This document shows, piece after piece, positions 34,087-46,429 of a stretch of 64,000 bases of DNA. The stretch covers positions 81,474,369 to 81,538,368 of the forward strand of contig CM055312.2 in assembly GCA_029255685.2 (NCBI GenBank), written 5' to 3'. Within the stretch, counting starts at the first letter, position 1. Each line of letters starts with the position of its first letter. The notes beneath the pieces are model-generated. The model saw only the letters and a list, made by a program, of their open reading frames with translations, had not been told where the DNA came from and did not search any database. The DNA comes from Silene conica. Taxonomy: Eukaryota > Streptophyta > Magnoliopsida > Caryophyllales > Caryophyllaceae. Made by a program: the position numbers and the translations under genes.

Positions 34087-34410
34087 CTCCCAGCCGGTCT
34101 GAGGCCGGCGGCCGGTGGACCGGCTGAGAGCCCCATTTGTCGTTCTTATTGTTTTTGCAAAACTGATGGGGATTTAGGAAAAAGGGTCCCCAGCCGGTGG
34201 ACCGGCAGCCGGCCGGCCGGCTGGGAGACCATTTTGTTGTTTGTGGTTGTTTTTCGTATGCTTGGGAAAAGGGATTCCCAGCCGGTGGACCGGCAGCCGG
34301 CCGACCGGCTGGGAGTACCTCCTTGTTGTTTTTGGTTTCGTCTTTGGCGTAAGAAGTTGGGCCTCTCAGCCGGCCAACCGGCAGCCTATGGCTGACCGGC
34401 TGAGAGCCCC
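34087..34410. repeat. Cluster of GC-rich palindromic couplets in the solo LTR
   Basis: Four units about 87-104 bp apart, each made of two adjacent near-palindromes such as GCCGGTGGACCGGC and GCCGGCCGACCGGC (e.g. 34193-34206 and 34208-34221; 34281-34294 and 34296-34309). A related pair CCGGCCGGGCAACCGG...ACCGGCT recurs at 34558 and 35368. Confidence 0.85.
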
Positions 34411-35039
34411 TGAACATGTTAAATTGTTTTAACTTATGTTTCGCATGTCAGATTCGATTGATTCTTTTTCCGTATGTTTCGCATGCTTGTTTGAAGTCCC
34501 AAGAAATTGGGCGGCACTTATGTCGGGTTCGGTAACGGATTTGAGGATGAAAGACCCCCCGGCCGGGCAACCGGAAGGGAGACCGGCTCTCGCCTCAAAT
34601 TAATTCCCGAAGTTGGCTAAGTGTTTCATGGATGTTTATTGATGGGATATTTAAGAAATGATTGTCATTCGAGTTTGAGTTGTTGTACATCTTTGAGATG
34701 ACATTTTGGGAATTGTGTAACCTGCTGTGCGCTGCTATAGTACTCGAGTTCTCACTTGACTGCATTGTGTAGCTGGTTGGCCGTAGTGACTTGGTCTCAC
34801 GGTCAGGTCTTAGATTGTCTGCCCGCCTTCGGGCATATCTCGTTCCTAGCTAGTTCGGGTCTTGGGGGTGCCTTGTGCACTTATCGAATCGGGGATCGTG
34901 ATTCGTTTGCGCTCCGAGAGTCTGGCCAGGTTTAGACTAGGACAGTCATTTGATGTCGTCCTACCAGGGGGTTGTATAGTCTGAGATTGGGGATGTCGTA
35001 GTATATAGTCGAGTCGATTGTCGGCCTGCTCATAGTAGT

Positions 35040-35240
35040 CTAGTAGAGTCACTTGGCTGACCAATCTAGTTAGAGTCGAGTCACTTGGATGACCTATCTC
35101 TTGTTTGTAGAGTCACTTGGATGGCCTATTGTTGTAAGAGTCGAGTCACTTGGATGACCTATCTCTTGTTTGTAGAGTCACTTGGTTGGCCTATAGTTGT
35201 TAGAGTCGAGTCACTAGGTGACCTATCTCTTGTTGATATA
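35040..35240. repeat. Tandem repeat, about 66-bp unit, 3 copies
   Basis: The phrase GAGTCGAGTCACTTGGATGA and its half-unit GTAGAGTCACTTGG alternate through the array inside the solo LTR. Confidence 0.8.
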
Positions 35241-35913
35241 ATTGGATGTTGAGTATGCCTTAGTTGCATTTGTGAATGTATGATACTTGGTTATCTTAGT
35301 ATTGTTCGTCCAAGGCATTGGACGACTCTTAGTCCGGTTTCGTAAATGGTTTGGATTGAAAGACCCCCCGGCCGGGCAACCGGAAGGGAAACCGGCTCTC
35401 CTTCCAAATAGTTTCCGAAGTTGGTTGAGAGCCTTTGCATAGTATTGCATGATGTTATGAAAGATGAGATATTGAGATTTGTATGCTTCACATGTTTTAT
35501 ATATGTTGGAGTATATTGTATGCTTATGTGTTATGTGTCATTGACAATAGGTGGCTAGGAGCACTCTAGTCACTCCCCACTGACTGTGGCGCACATGTTT
35601 TATGTGTGTAGGTACATGAGGCTGTTTTACAGGGGGTTACGTTGAGGCTAGCGAGCGATGGTCCTTCATCGTTGACTTTTACCTTATCGTGTAGCTAGAC
35701 CTTAGACTTACGTTTCAGTATTTTGTGCCTGTAGGGATATGCTATCCCGGGCTGCTTGTATCGTACTTAATACTTATTTATGTTTTGTCTTTCGCATGTT
35801 TAGATTTCTAAAGCACCTCGCATGTTTAGTTTTGTTAAAAAGTTTTAATTCCGCTGCATTTTTGGTACTTTGTATGTTTACTTTTCCGCTTTCGCGAGGG
35901 GTTTTACATTTTC

Positions 35914-36520
35914 AATGAGTGCAAAACTACTTTTATACTAGGTAGCACCAAAACGGACACGGACACGACATGGACACGGGACACGACATCCCATGAAATT
36001 TAGGACACGGGACACGGCATTTAAATATACTAAAATATATATGTTATGGCTATAAATAACCTATAATTTTATTTTTATCATGAATTTGAAGCTAAATCTA
36101 AACAAGTAAAAATACAATTCGACTTTTATTATAACTAATTCTCATTTTTCCATCCAAATTCATCTTTTAATTGATCTTTTTAAAACTTTATTCATCGTCT
36201 AAACTATAATAAGTTTACAAATGTGTCCAACGAGTGTCGGGTGTCCGAGTATCGGACACGAGACGATTAATTAGGACAAGTGTCCGTACGACCTAGTTTT
36301 ATATTTATAGCCATCATAGGTTACATTTTAGCATGAAAAAAGAAAAATAAAAGAAAATCCTTAATAAGTTGGCGGAGTGTCCCTGGTTAGTGGTGACCAG
36401 AGAGGCTCGTCCAAAAGACAAAAAGTTACTGGAAATTTCCCCCAAATCAGAATTGATATTTATTAAAAATTAGATTAAAATTGATAAAAAGTGTAGAGAA
36501 ATCATAAGAATTGACTAGAG
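35914..36520. other. Spacer and promoter region of the PX-domain gene
   Basis: Holds a GGACACG-rich minisatellite-like patch (35955-36020 and an inverted echo near 36225-36295). It is otherwise AT-rich. The 5' UTR of the PX gene probably lies in 36380-36520. Confidence 0.4.
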
Positions 36521-39500
36521 ATGAACCCATATGGAGCATATGGAATGCACCCTTCATTTCTGGAGTATGGTGTACCAAACGAGTATATCCTTGAAGCTTT
36601 AGCACATCAATACAATCAACAACAACATCATTATCATCATCAAAACAGTCCTCCTAAACACAGGCATGATGGCACTTCCCCTTTGCCTCTTGGCATGGAT
36701 TGGAGTCCCCCTCCTCGCCTTTGGGTTCGTTTCTCACTCTTTTCTTTACCTTTTTTGTTCGTTATATGTAATCCCCTCCCTATTTGTATTTTAATCCAAG
36801 TTAAACAAATGATTGTGACCATTGTAAACATAATACAAAGCTCAAGGAAGATCCATGCAACTTTCCTTCGGTTTGATTGAAGCAAATGCAGTTATCAAAC
36901 AATAAGTATCGCTTGTGAAGTGATGAAAAGTCTCCGTCTTCAATCAGAATTTGTGGTTATCAAATTACTAGTATTAAGTGAGTTTGGCTGTTGAATGTTG
37001 AGGGCCTTCATGCACCATTTTGTTGTTTTTATCAAGTTCCTTCATAAATGGTTTTGGCTTACAGGAAGGACGTAATACTGTTTGGCCTCATGAACCGCGT
37101 ACTGGATGGAGTTACTGTGTCACTATCCCTTCTTGGACTATCTTGTCCGATTCAGGACCTTCTGCTTCTGTTGTCGTATGTCTTTCAATTTCATCTAATA
37201 TATACTCCATTAATACTTCTCATCACACTCTTTTTTATTATAATTCTACACCTGCTGCCTGCTACTGCAATAATTCTTTCTGACATTCGTGAGCAACAGT
37301 TTTACAGGGTTCAAGTTGGCATTCAAACCCCAGAAGCTGTCACCACCACCCGAGGAACATTACATAGATTTAGCGATTTCTTGAATCTCTTTTCTGAGGT
37401 TTGTATAATACTTCAATTGTATACAATTTTATAAATCATGTACATCTTTCTTTGCTAAAATGTGTGGCTGCTTAGTCACTTAGTCCTAGAATCACCCGGG
37501 CATTCTTGAGGTTTATCCACTTTTATTCCGTAACTTAGATCATTTGAATGAAATTGCATCTTCTATACTGCATTAAAGTTTTTAATTGCTTCAAGTATAA
37601 ACTGGTGTTGCTCGTCATTTGCAGCTGAAGAAAACATTTCCTAGGAAAAATTTGCCTGTGCCTCCTTCAAGAAAGCTTTTGGGAACTAAAAGCAGGAGCT
37701 TGACTGAAGAGGTAAGCACCAGCTTTTCTCGTTCTGATATGTCATTTTTCATTTTGATATGCACTCAATAAGATTAGTAATTTTGATATTTCTTATTGTT
37801 GATTTGATGTTGACTTTAGACGTGGATGATCTCCTATGTTCTAAATTGTCGTTCTCTTATCTCTCTGTTGATCTTTAAATCATTGAACTATTCCTGTCCT
37901 GCAGCGTAGAAGCTCTTTGGAACACTGGATGGAGAAGCTATTATCAGACATTGATATTTCAAGGAGTGCACCCGTGGCAATATTTCTAGAACTTGAAGCT
38001 GCTGTCAGATCTTGTAAGTGTTTCATGTACATCTTATATTTTCGTTGCTACTGTCTCCCTCCCCTTCGTTATGGTTTCCAGTTTTAAGAAATCCAATATT
38101 ATAACATTATAAGTGGTGTAACTAAGGTTAAATAATATAACTAGAAAAGCTATTGTAAATTTGCAAAAGAAATATAAATAATAGCGTGAAGGCGAGTGAG
38201 GTAGTAATTTTTTGATCCTTTCTGGAAATTATGATTACAGCAGCGATGTTCCTCCTCATTATGAAGCAGGCAGTTTCGTGGAGCTTGATGTGTTTTTTTT
38301 GTATGTTTACTTTCAGCATTCAATGAGTCGACTGGTGAAAGCACTATTTCATTTGTTGAATATCAGTCGAGTTCCGATGTCTCTGAAGTTGCCAATAGGT
38401 CTTCGGTTGTCTCCGACAATGTTGAAAATACTGGTATCTGTAAATCAGTGGATGGGAAAATCTTGGAATCTGAAAAAGAGGGTAGCAAGGGGACTACACA
38501 TCTTCCAAGATTGTCCATAGATAGTGCAGGAAGTGATCCCAATTCTCCAAGGACTAGTGAAATATGGGGAACACCCGGATCTCATGGCGAAAGCGGATAT
38601 GACTTTACGGAGGGGTCTGATGGTCCAACAAGTGATGAATTACAGTTTCCTAGCAATTTAGTTATGGCTCTACCTTTGGAACATCGCCATAAATTTAGTA
38701 GGTTTCTTGTTGCCATGGAGCAAAGGTTGGCAACTGCCAAAGCAGACATGGAGGACCTTGTTGCCAGACTGAATCAAGAAATTGCTGTGAGACAATTCCT
38801 CACAACAAAGGTTTGCTTTAAATCTAGTTTTCTTCATTGTTTTCTTGGGGGGTTTTCTGTGTCTGTGTCTAGTGAGCACCGACTATTTCCATTTTCATTG
38901 GAGCAAAAGGGTTGTTATTTTTTGCATATCCTTACTCTGCTGGTGGAGGAAGGTGCTGTTTTTTTTGTGTGTATAAATGCTTCACTCCACAAGTTAAATG
39001 ATATACTGATATAGATATCAAATTTATTCTTTCAGAAGAGTAGAACTGTAGAAGTAGAGAACTAAGATCAGATACAGCAGTACCATCTCCTTCATGAGAC
39101 TTATTTACCCCCCAAGAAAAAAACTGTATCCTTAGAAGTTTGTCGCTGAGCATAACTATAGGATAAAGAGTAATTTCATATTCAAACATCTTGAGATTGT
39201 AGTTTCTCCCTTTATATATCATTGCTAGTAGAAAACTAGAAACCACGTTCTCTTCTTCTACCCAAGCATATCCTAGCCATGTAGGTTTCTCACAAGTCAC
39301 AATTACGTTAAGTGAGTCTTCCAAAGTTCCACCCTTAAAAAGACTCATTAACAGGCCCACAATATTAGTTATGTTGCATATGACATCCTCTCAGCTTTAA
39401 TGCAATTGAAGGTATCATATAGAGCTTGTTTGGATGGGAGGTTTTGGAGGGAAGAAAAAGGGGAGGGAGAAGGAGGGATACAAAATCCCTTGTTTGAATA

Positions 39501-42500
39501 ACATTTGGGATAGGAGGGAAATGGGGTGGGTGGGGGTGTGTGGGGGGGGGGGGGGGGGGGGGGGGAATTTGGAGAAATCCATTTTCTCCTCTCCAAGGCA
39601 CACCGAAATCCCTCTGCTATAGGAAAGATTTGGACGGAAATTGTATCCAAATACCCACGGCCCATTTCCCCTCCCCTTCTCTCCCCTCCCTTTCCTTTCT
39701 CTGGAATTCTCACTCTCTCCCTCCCCTCCCCCTCCCTCCTATTTTGTTATCCAAACAAGCCCTTTGTACCTTGTGTACTACGAATATCAACAGTTTAGTG
39801 TGATGCTTTTAGGAAGGGAAACGATCAGGAGTGCAGGCCCCGGGGTACCTACTTGTAACATATGTGGTGCATCTCTCATTTATTTTCTTCACAGGTGACA
39901 GATTTGGAAGTGGAGCTGGAAACTACTACACAGAGTGCAAAGGATATTCTTCAACAAGCTATTTCATCTGAAAAGGAAAGATTTACGCAAATGCAATGGG
40001 ATTTAGAAGAATTTAGGAAAAGGTATCTGGAACTGGAGATGAAATTAAAAGCTGAACAGGTCTGGAGATACACACCTACCTAATACTCTCTTTATCCCAT
40101 TAGACGTTATGACGAACTGATGTCATCTTTCACTAAAAAACTACTCCAAATATATAGAGATATGATGTAATTTTCTGGTTGATTTATCACATAGCCTCTC
40201 TGCTTTTTCTAATTTGGGGGTAAGACTTCATCCACTAGACTCCCCTTACATCCCTTAAGCAAGCACTGGGCCAATGTTGTTGATTATTAAAATTACTTCC
40301 ATAGTCAGCATTAAAATATCAACTGGATATTTTAAGAAACTATTTGTTAAATTTCATCTCCTTTGACCAGCCAAGTGAATTGTGATTGGGGATATATAAA
40401 TAGGACAAAAGCAGTACTATTTAGGTATAAGCTTGATTACTTGCTTTCTGTCTATGACCCATAATATCTTCATGCGATGTTCAGGATGAAAAGGCGCAAA
40501 TTGTTGCAGAAAATCTAGTGATTAATCAGGACATTGAAACACTTAAGCAAGAGTTACACTCAGCCAAGAACTTGCAGAAACAACATGAAGAGGCTGAAAT
40601 GAAGTCCAAAAACGACTTAAAAACACTTGTTAAAGAGGTTAAATCTCTTCGAAGTTCACAGTCAGAATTGAAGCAAGAGCTTAGCAATATAACAGAAGAA
40701 AAGAAAGAAGTGGAGGTAAGTTCTTACCACCGAATAAGTTTCTGAGTTTGTTTATCTTGTAACTGTAGTCGTAAGCAGCATTGATCATCTTTATAACCTT
40801 TGTGAAGCTACTGCTAGGCATCATGCACTCTTTATAAACCTGGAATTCTTCTGACATCTCTTTGAGGCCCCTGAGTTATTTTTCTGATTACATACCGTAC
40901 TTTTTCCTGTCCATTCAGGCGATGGAAAAAACTACATAATTATACTGCCTCTATTCCAAATTATTTGTCACCATTTACCACTAGTGGTCAGCCGATGTCA
41001 ACCTTGACCATTAACTTCTCCAAATATATATAGAAATACAATGCAAAATAACAGAAGAAAAGAAAGAAGTGGAGGTAAGTTCTTACCACTGAATAGGTTT
41101 CCGAGTTTGTTTATCTTGGAACTGAAGTCGTAAGGAGCATTGATTATCTTTATAACCTTTGTGAAGCTACTGTTAAGCATCATGCACTCTTTATAAACCT
41201 GGGATTCTTCTGACATCTCTTTGAGGCCTCTGAATTATTTTTCTGATTACATACGGTACTTTTTCCTGTCCATTCAGGCGATGGAAAAAAACATACATTA
41301 TTATACTACCTCTATTCCAAATTATCACCATTTACCCACTAGTGGTCAGCCGATGTCAACCTTCACCATTAATTTCTCCAAATATATATAGAAATACAAT
41401 GCAAAATTATCATGTTTGATCTACCAAACCAACTATTTTCATATTATATACAACACTAACAACATTCGCCAGTGCCTCAACTGGATGTACGCGGCCTTAC
41501 CCTTGTGATAGCAACACACAGAGGCTGTCAAAGTCAAATGAGGAAAAATATGAATCGGATGGAGGGAGGATATGTCATTTGGTGATTAAAACGTAATTCA
41601 ACTTCGGAGGACTTGCAGAGTCGTAGTTAATGATCAGGGAATCAAAATTTTGTCCTCGTAGATTTTGTGAGCACATCTCTGAGGTTGAGGTTATATAACC
41701 AGGAAAAGCTCTTGGATGTACAAAGCGTAATATATTTCATCTTTTTTTAAAGAGAAAAATGTAAGTACTTTGAGAACAGAGATCTTTTTTTGGTTTCCCT
41801 TTGAGAATTATTGAGAAAAAATATGACTCCTTGCCGAATACCTGTTCTTTCCTTCCTAAGGTAAGGTAGCTCAGACATGTAAGTACTTTGAGAACAAAGG
41901 TCTTTTTTTGGTTTACCTTTGAGAATTATCGAGACAAAATATGACTCCTTTCCGAATACCTGTTATTCCCTTCATCGGGTAAGGTAGCTTAGACATGTTC
42001 TCTGACTTCATTATATTGTTTTGGAATGACCTTGGAACAAAAAGGTCCCCTTTTATTTTGAAGCGGAGAGACTGTGGGGCATACAAATTATGTGAAACTG
42101 AAGAGGGCAAAAACAGTGGTTAATTTTCGGTCCTTTGCCAGAGACTTTATACAAGTTTTTGTTTACTGACCTTTTGAGTGCTCCCTTTGTTAATCAACAA
42201 ACTTACTGATTTCTATGTTTGACTCTTCAATTGGGAAACTTTATCGTTTTCATAGGTTATTTATTTTTTGCCAGTGTGTCACCCCGACATCTTTACTCAT
42301 ATTGCATTCTCTTGCTACTGAATCCTCACCAGAAGAAACTATGAAGTTAAAATGTGAATGGAATAAATATTTCTTTCTTTTGGTGCTCAATATTTTTTTC
42401 TTATGTGATCTGGTTTACTTTATTTAATTCTAGAGAGACCTTCAAAATGAGAAGCAACTAAGGGAACAAGCAAATTCAGTTAATGAGAAGTTACTCCATG

Positions 42501-43480
42501 AGTGCGGGATTCTTCAAAAAAGGCTTCAAGAATGCAGTGTCAACTTGCTAGTTGAAGAGGAAGACAGGCTTATGTTGGACCCATCTGCTCTATCGGATGC
42601 TGTAGATTTGCTGTCTACTTCCGATAATCGAATCAGCCTGCTTCTGGCTGAGGTATTTTCTGATACATTGCCGCGTTTTCATTGTGTCTTCAGGAATGCT
42701 TTGTTGAGATGAGTTTATCAATGTTGTAGAATGACTGATAAAGAGATACTTAAAAAATTCTTTTTTGGTATACTTAAACTTGACAAAATTTCCCTGACCT
42801 GAATTGAACACTTGCACAGATTTGCCTTCAATTCTGCAATGACCGAAATTTGGGATCAAGTGTCAGACCAATATCGAGAAATTTAATTCCCATGGTTACT
42901 TGTAGACTTGTAGCAGAGTAGACCATGTGATTTTTTAGATTCTGAGGTGAGTGTTTACAGGGAATGCTTGGGACTTTTTAAGCAACCAACTCTTAAAAAC
43001 TCACTCTTTGAGCGTACCAACTCATCCTTGTAAATCAATGCTCACGAAAACTAGTAGGAAAGAGTATTATTACATATTGAGAGCAATTCATTATCCCAAT
43101 AATAAATGTATCACACAGAAAATATAGGTAGGTCTCTTCCTCTCCAGAAAGAAATTTTAAAAAAATTTGGTTGGATTCTCGTACAAGACACGCTGATTAA
43201 TGTTGGCTGAATCCTACTAACGATGTTGTGTGTGAACTATGCATTTGAACAGGCACAACTGCTTGCTCACGATATCGAGAATGCAGTCACCACAGCAAGC
43301 AAGACAACCGTGGATGAGCTGAGAAAGATGGTTACAGATCTGTTTGTTGATAATGCTATGCTTAGGAAACAAATAAATGCCGTTATTCGCTCCTCGCTTA
43401 AGACACGTGACAAGGTTGAAGAAGATGAACGGAAGGAAGAGGCACCTTCAGGGGCCAGCGCCTTGGCCCAATACTTGTGA
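36521..43480 (+). CDS. EREL1: PX-domain endosomal Rab effector (EREX/EREL family), 10 exons
   Basis: Exons joined in phase by GT/AG sites: 36521-36724, 37065-37175, 37300-37398, 37625-37711, 37905-38013, 38317-38810, 39895-40059, 40485-40715, 42434-42652, 43253-43480; 648 residues. Residues 50-66 ([17 protein letters not shown]) and 75-88 ([14 protein letters not shown]) are signature blocks of Arabidopsis EREX/EREL1/EREL2. The PX domain spans about 85-205, with RFSDF, FPRK and the WMEKLLSDI helix. A serine-rich linker follows and a long coiled coil covers about 340-600. Family members bind phosphatidylinositol-3-phosphate and active plant RAB5 on endosomes and help sorting to the vacuole. 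Introns carry a MITE with a 24-base poly-G run (intron 6) and tandem duplications (intron 8). Which of the three paralogues this is remains a guess. Confidence 0.9.
39422..39763. mobile_element. MITE in intron 6 of the PX gene
   Basis: Ends GAGCTTGTTTGGAT and ATCCAAACAAGCCC are inverted repeats. The interior is purine-rich on the left and pyrimidine-rich on the right (GGAGGG against CCCTCC). I could not settle the target duplication, so the superfamily (hAT or Harbinger) is open. Confidence 0.6.
39542..39565 (+). repeat. Poly-G tract (24 G) in intron 6
   Basis: Uninterrupted G run inside the intronic MITE. It lies on the coding strand, so the pre-mRNA could form a G-quadruplex. Confidence 0.8.
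40688..41405 (+). repeat. 359-bp tandem duplication spanning the exon 8 donor
   Basis: The unit from about 40688 (AACAGAAGAAAAGAAAGAAG) recurs 359 bp later at about 41047, nearly unchanged. It includes the last ~28 bases of exon 8 and its GAG|GTAAG donor, so intron 8 contains a second copy of the exon end and donor near 41075. Inside it is a Stowaway-like CCTCTATTCCAAATTAT start. Confidence 0.85.
41475..41540 (+). mobile_element. Au-type SINE remnant in intron 8
   Basis: GGATGTACGCGGCCTTACCC followed by AGAGGCTGT matches the 3' half of plant Au SINEs as I remember them. Confidence 0.5.
41762..41998 (+). repeat. 118-bp tandem duplication in intron 8
   Basis: Two successive copies begin AAGTACTTTGAGAACA (41763 and 41881) and both end GTAGCT(C/T)AGACATGT, with about 10% differences. 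Confidence 0.8.
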
Positions 43481-44270
43481 AGGTTGCGATGACCTTCAAG
43501 CTTTAGCAAACTTCAGTTATATTGTAACATAGAACATTATAAATTAAGCACTTCACGAGTTATATTTCCGACCATCTCACGACATCCTATGAAAAAATAA
43601 ATACCGAGCGCTATGCGCGAATAAAATGACATATGTATTTGATTTTCATATATTTCAGGAATGTAAATCAGGCAAGGATAAATAAATAGATAGGGTCATT
43701 GATATTAGTTGTTCAACTGGAGCAAGGACTGTAGCATCTTGCTCCCTCCTACAACTTATATGAAAACGCATCCAGGAACACCATGCAGGATTGGCAGGAA
43801 GAGTCTGAGTACACGAAAAGCCTATACGCAACCCTTGCGACTGAAAGTTTATAGTACGAAAAATAAGTCGACGAGGAAATTTTTTAATCCAAGGTGTTTT
43901 TGAATTCTCGAAGAAAAGCGGTATACACTCACTTGTTCGGATCCCAATTGCTGGAATAAGTTTCTGTGGAGTATTTGCGTCCGCTTGAGCGTTCGATTCT
44001 TCCCCTCAACAAACAAAAATAGGGAAACGAATGGCAGATCCCTAATATTTCAAATTGTATTGTACTGAGTAGCAAACAGAGTGTTCGATGGCAGTGGTCC
44101 TATCCCTAGCTTTATGTGGTCATTTTAGAAGACACACAAGTTCTGATCAGGCGACACATAAGTTCTGTTTAGATGTTCCAGCTCGGCCATCATGGGATCG
44201 GTTGATTACAGTTTTTCGGTTCACGGCTATTTCAATTATTTCATTATTTCGCTTCGCACATTTTAATTCG
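43481..44270. other. 3' flank of the PX gene and spacer
   Basis: Likely 3' UTR to about 43600, then no gene. The last 200 bp could be the end of a Copia-type LTR, because a TGGTATCAGAGC primer-binding motif follows at 44278. Confidence 0.4.
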
Positions 44271-44277
44271 CATCATA

Positions 44278-44289
44278 TGGTATCAGAGC
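44278..44289 (+). promoter_or_regulatory. Copia-type primer-binding-site motif
   Basis: TGGTATCAGAGC, the tRNA-Met-type PBS of plant Copia elements, preceded by ...GCATCATA. No partner LTR or gag frame in this orientation was found next to it, so it marks a fragment. Confidence 0.4.
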
Positions 44290-44807
44290 GAAATAAAAGT
44301 GCGGAAGCAAAATAATGAATTTGTGGACAATTTGTTACAGACAAAAAGATCGTCGTAACTGGATATTTGAGAAGCTAGATCTATAACTTATCAATAACGA
44401 ACGAACTCAAGACCTACTGAGAACGATCAAGGTTAATATTCAAAACCCGTTCGAATAAAAACAGAGTTTGTGCTTAACAATCAATTTTGACTTGATTATA
44501 TTTTTGAAATCTGACTGAAAAAATAAAAACCTTAAGACTATAAATAGCCTCAAGATTACAACCATTCAAAGCAATTAAAAAACTCCTAATGACAAAATTA
44601 AATATGAAAATTATGGCATATTAATCATAGCAATTAACAGCCTACTAAATTTAGTAATAAACTCCAATCCAACGCATGAAACCAAACTAACGAACCATCG
44701 TAACATCCAATGAATCTCACTCGTTTAATCAAAACTCGAAATACATTTAATCATTCTCGAGAATAATTAAACTAATTTCCTACCTTCAATGAACTCGTTC
44801 TTTCATT

Positions 44808-46073
44808 GACCTGTAGCCCAACTCGTATCACAAACAAACCTCTTTCAAACGACAAAAACAAACCACCTCCCACCCGACTCTCACCATGACAAACTCTCAA
44901 ACTGACTCCACCATCATCAACCCTCACGACACTGCCAAACCACTCACCGCACCAAACCTTACTCACGTCGTAAAACTTAACCCACTAAACTATACAACCT
45001 GGCGGTTCCAACTCACCAACATCATGTTCAGCCTAAGCCTCCTTGGCTTTCTAGACGGCTCCAACCCTGCTCCTGAGTCCTGCCGCCACTGTCGCAGACG
45101 ACACCCCAAACCCCGCTCATTTGTCTTAGTTAAAACAAGACGGACTCATCCTTGGTGCTCTCATAGGCACCATAACCGATATCCTACAAACCTTAATTGT
45201 TCGGGCCAAACAGTGAAGGAAGCGTTGGATATTCTCGTGCTCACGTATGCAAACCCCTCTCGCATACACATACAACAAATTAAAGAAAAATTTGATTCGA
45301 TAACAAAAACCATGAATCAAACCATAACCGATGCTTTTATCGAGTGAATATATTCGGTTATGGTTTGATTCGTGGTTTTTGTTATCGAATCAAATTTTGC
45401 TTTAATTTGTTGTATGTGTATGCGAAAGGGGTTTGCATACGTGAGCGTGAGAATATCCCACGCTTCCTTGTTGTTTTGGCCCGAACAATTAAGGTTTATA
45501 GGGCATCGGTTATGATGCACATGAGAGCACCAAGGATGAGTCCGTCTTGTTTTAACCAAGACAAATTAGTGGGGTTTGGGATGTCGTCTGCGATAGTGGC
45601 GGCAAGAGCAGGGTTGGAGCCGTCTAGAAAGCCATGGAGGCTTAGGCCGAACATGATGTTGGTGAGTTGGAACCTCCAGGTTGAATAGTTTAGTGGGTTA
45701 TATTAAGTTTTACCACGTGAGTGAGGTTTGGTGCGGTGAGTGGTTTGGCAGCATCGCGAGGGTTGGTGATGGTGGAGTCAGTTTGAGAGTTTGTCATGGT
45801 GAGAGTCGGGTGGGAGGTGGTTTGTTTTTGTCGTTTGAAAGAGGTTCGTTTGGGACGGAGTGAGTTGGATCGATTGAGACTTACTGATACCATGTAAGAC
45901 AATGAATAATAGTGAGGTTTGTTTTGAATGAAAAGTGTATTATTATTCACATTGAGAATGCATACATATAGTAGAGCTATATAATCTAAATAAGGAGAGG
46001 AACCTTGTACACAAAGCTAATTGATACTAATATGAAGGAGAGAAAATATTCTTTACTAATTTACAAATATGTG
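44808..46073. mobile_element. Copia gag fragment in head-to-head inverted duplication, broken
   Basis: The + strand copy (about 44808-45331) and the minus-strand copy (45354 to about 45880) carry the same Copia gag start (TAPNLTHVVKLN..., and YANP-RIHIQQIK). They mirror each other around a 22-bp spacer (45332-45353), with arms of about 520 bp. The right arm continues into a PBS (TGGTATCAG in minus sense, 45884-45892) and an LTR-like segment from 45893 to roughly 46073. Both copies are broken relics, and no complete element is present. Confidence 0.75.
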
Positions 46074-46177
46074 ACAGCTAATTGATTTTATTGTGATATG
46101 GGAATATTGGTTGTTGAGATATTGTTAATAGTTGAGACTCTTGCGAGCCATAAGAAAAGGAAAGAATAAACAATAGT

Positions 46178-46324
46178 TTACCCAGCAAATTCATTTAGTT
46201 TCTTCCACTGATCAGCCTGGTCTTCTGACTCCTCGTTCCCTTCAGTTTCTGTGCTAGTTGTCAGAGTCTCCACCATTTCAGCTTTAGAGAAAACAGAGTT
46301 CTTAGTTGCCTTTGGCCAACCCAT
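46178..46324 (-). CDS. Uncharacterised 48-residue ORF or terminal exon
   Basis: A minus-strand frame from 46324 reads MGWPKATKNSVFSK...EESEDQADQWKKLNEFAG and stops at 46178. Its composition (acidic, QWKKLNEF ending) looks like the C-terminus of a real protein. A possible short upstream exon with an AG/GTGAGT context lies near 46410-46422, but I could not make a phase-consistent join. Not recognised; could be a relic. Confidence 0.3.
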   Translation of the reverse strand: MGWPKATKNSVFSKAEMVETLTTSTETEGNEESEDQADQWKKLNEFAG

Positions 46325-46429
46325 TTGTATCACCACCATGACTTCACCAAGTAAACAACTACTACGAGTACAAAATAGTTGAAGTTTGTCATGAAAGGAT
46401 GTTACTCACCTCAAGGATGGCACTGTAAA

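Larger units (their letters stand above)
25018..35908. mobile_element. Solo LTR (about 2.8 kb), interrupted by a nested LTR element
   Basis: Begins TGTAACATCCCG at 25018 and ends GAGGGGTTTTACA at 35908, with the same 5-bp duplication TTTTC on each side (25013-25017 and 35909-35913). After subtracting the 8099-bp nested element and its 5-bp duplication, the LTR is 2787 bp. No internal domain remains, so it is a solo LTR, probably of a chromovirus-type Gypsy family judging from its ends. It contains GC-rich palindrome clusters (34087-34410, 34556-34595, 35365-35400) and a 66-bp tandem repeat (about 35040-35240). Confidence 0.8.

Noticed and set aside
33986-34432. Overlapping open frames of 107-143 residues on both strands
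   Set aside because: They arise from the GC-rich palindromic couplets of the solo LTR, which lack stops in several frames. No domain, and repetitive composition.
39365-39898. Several glycine- or proline-rich frames
   Set aside because: Produced by the poly-G tract and purine/pyrimidine-biased MITE inside intron 6 of the PX gene.
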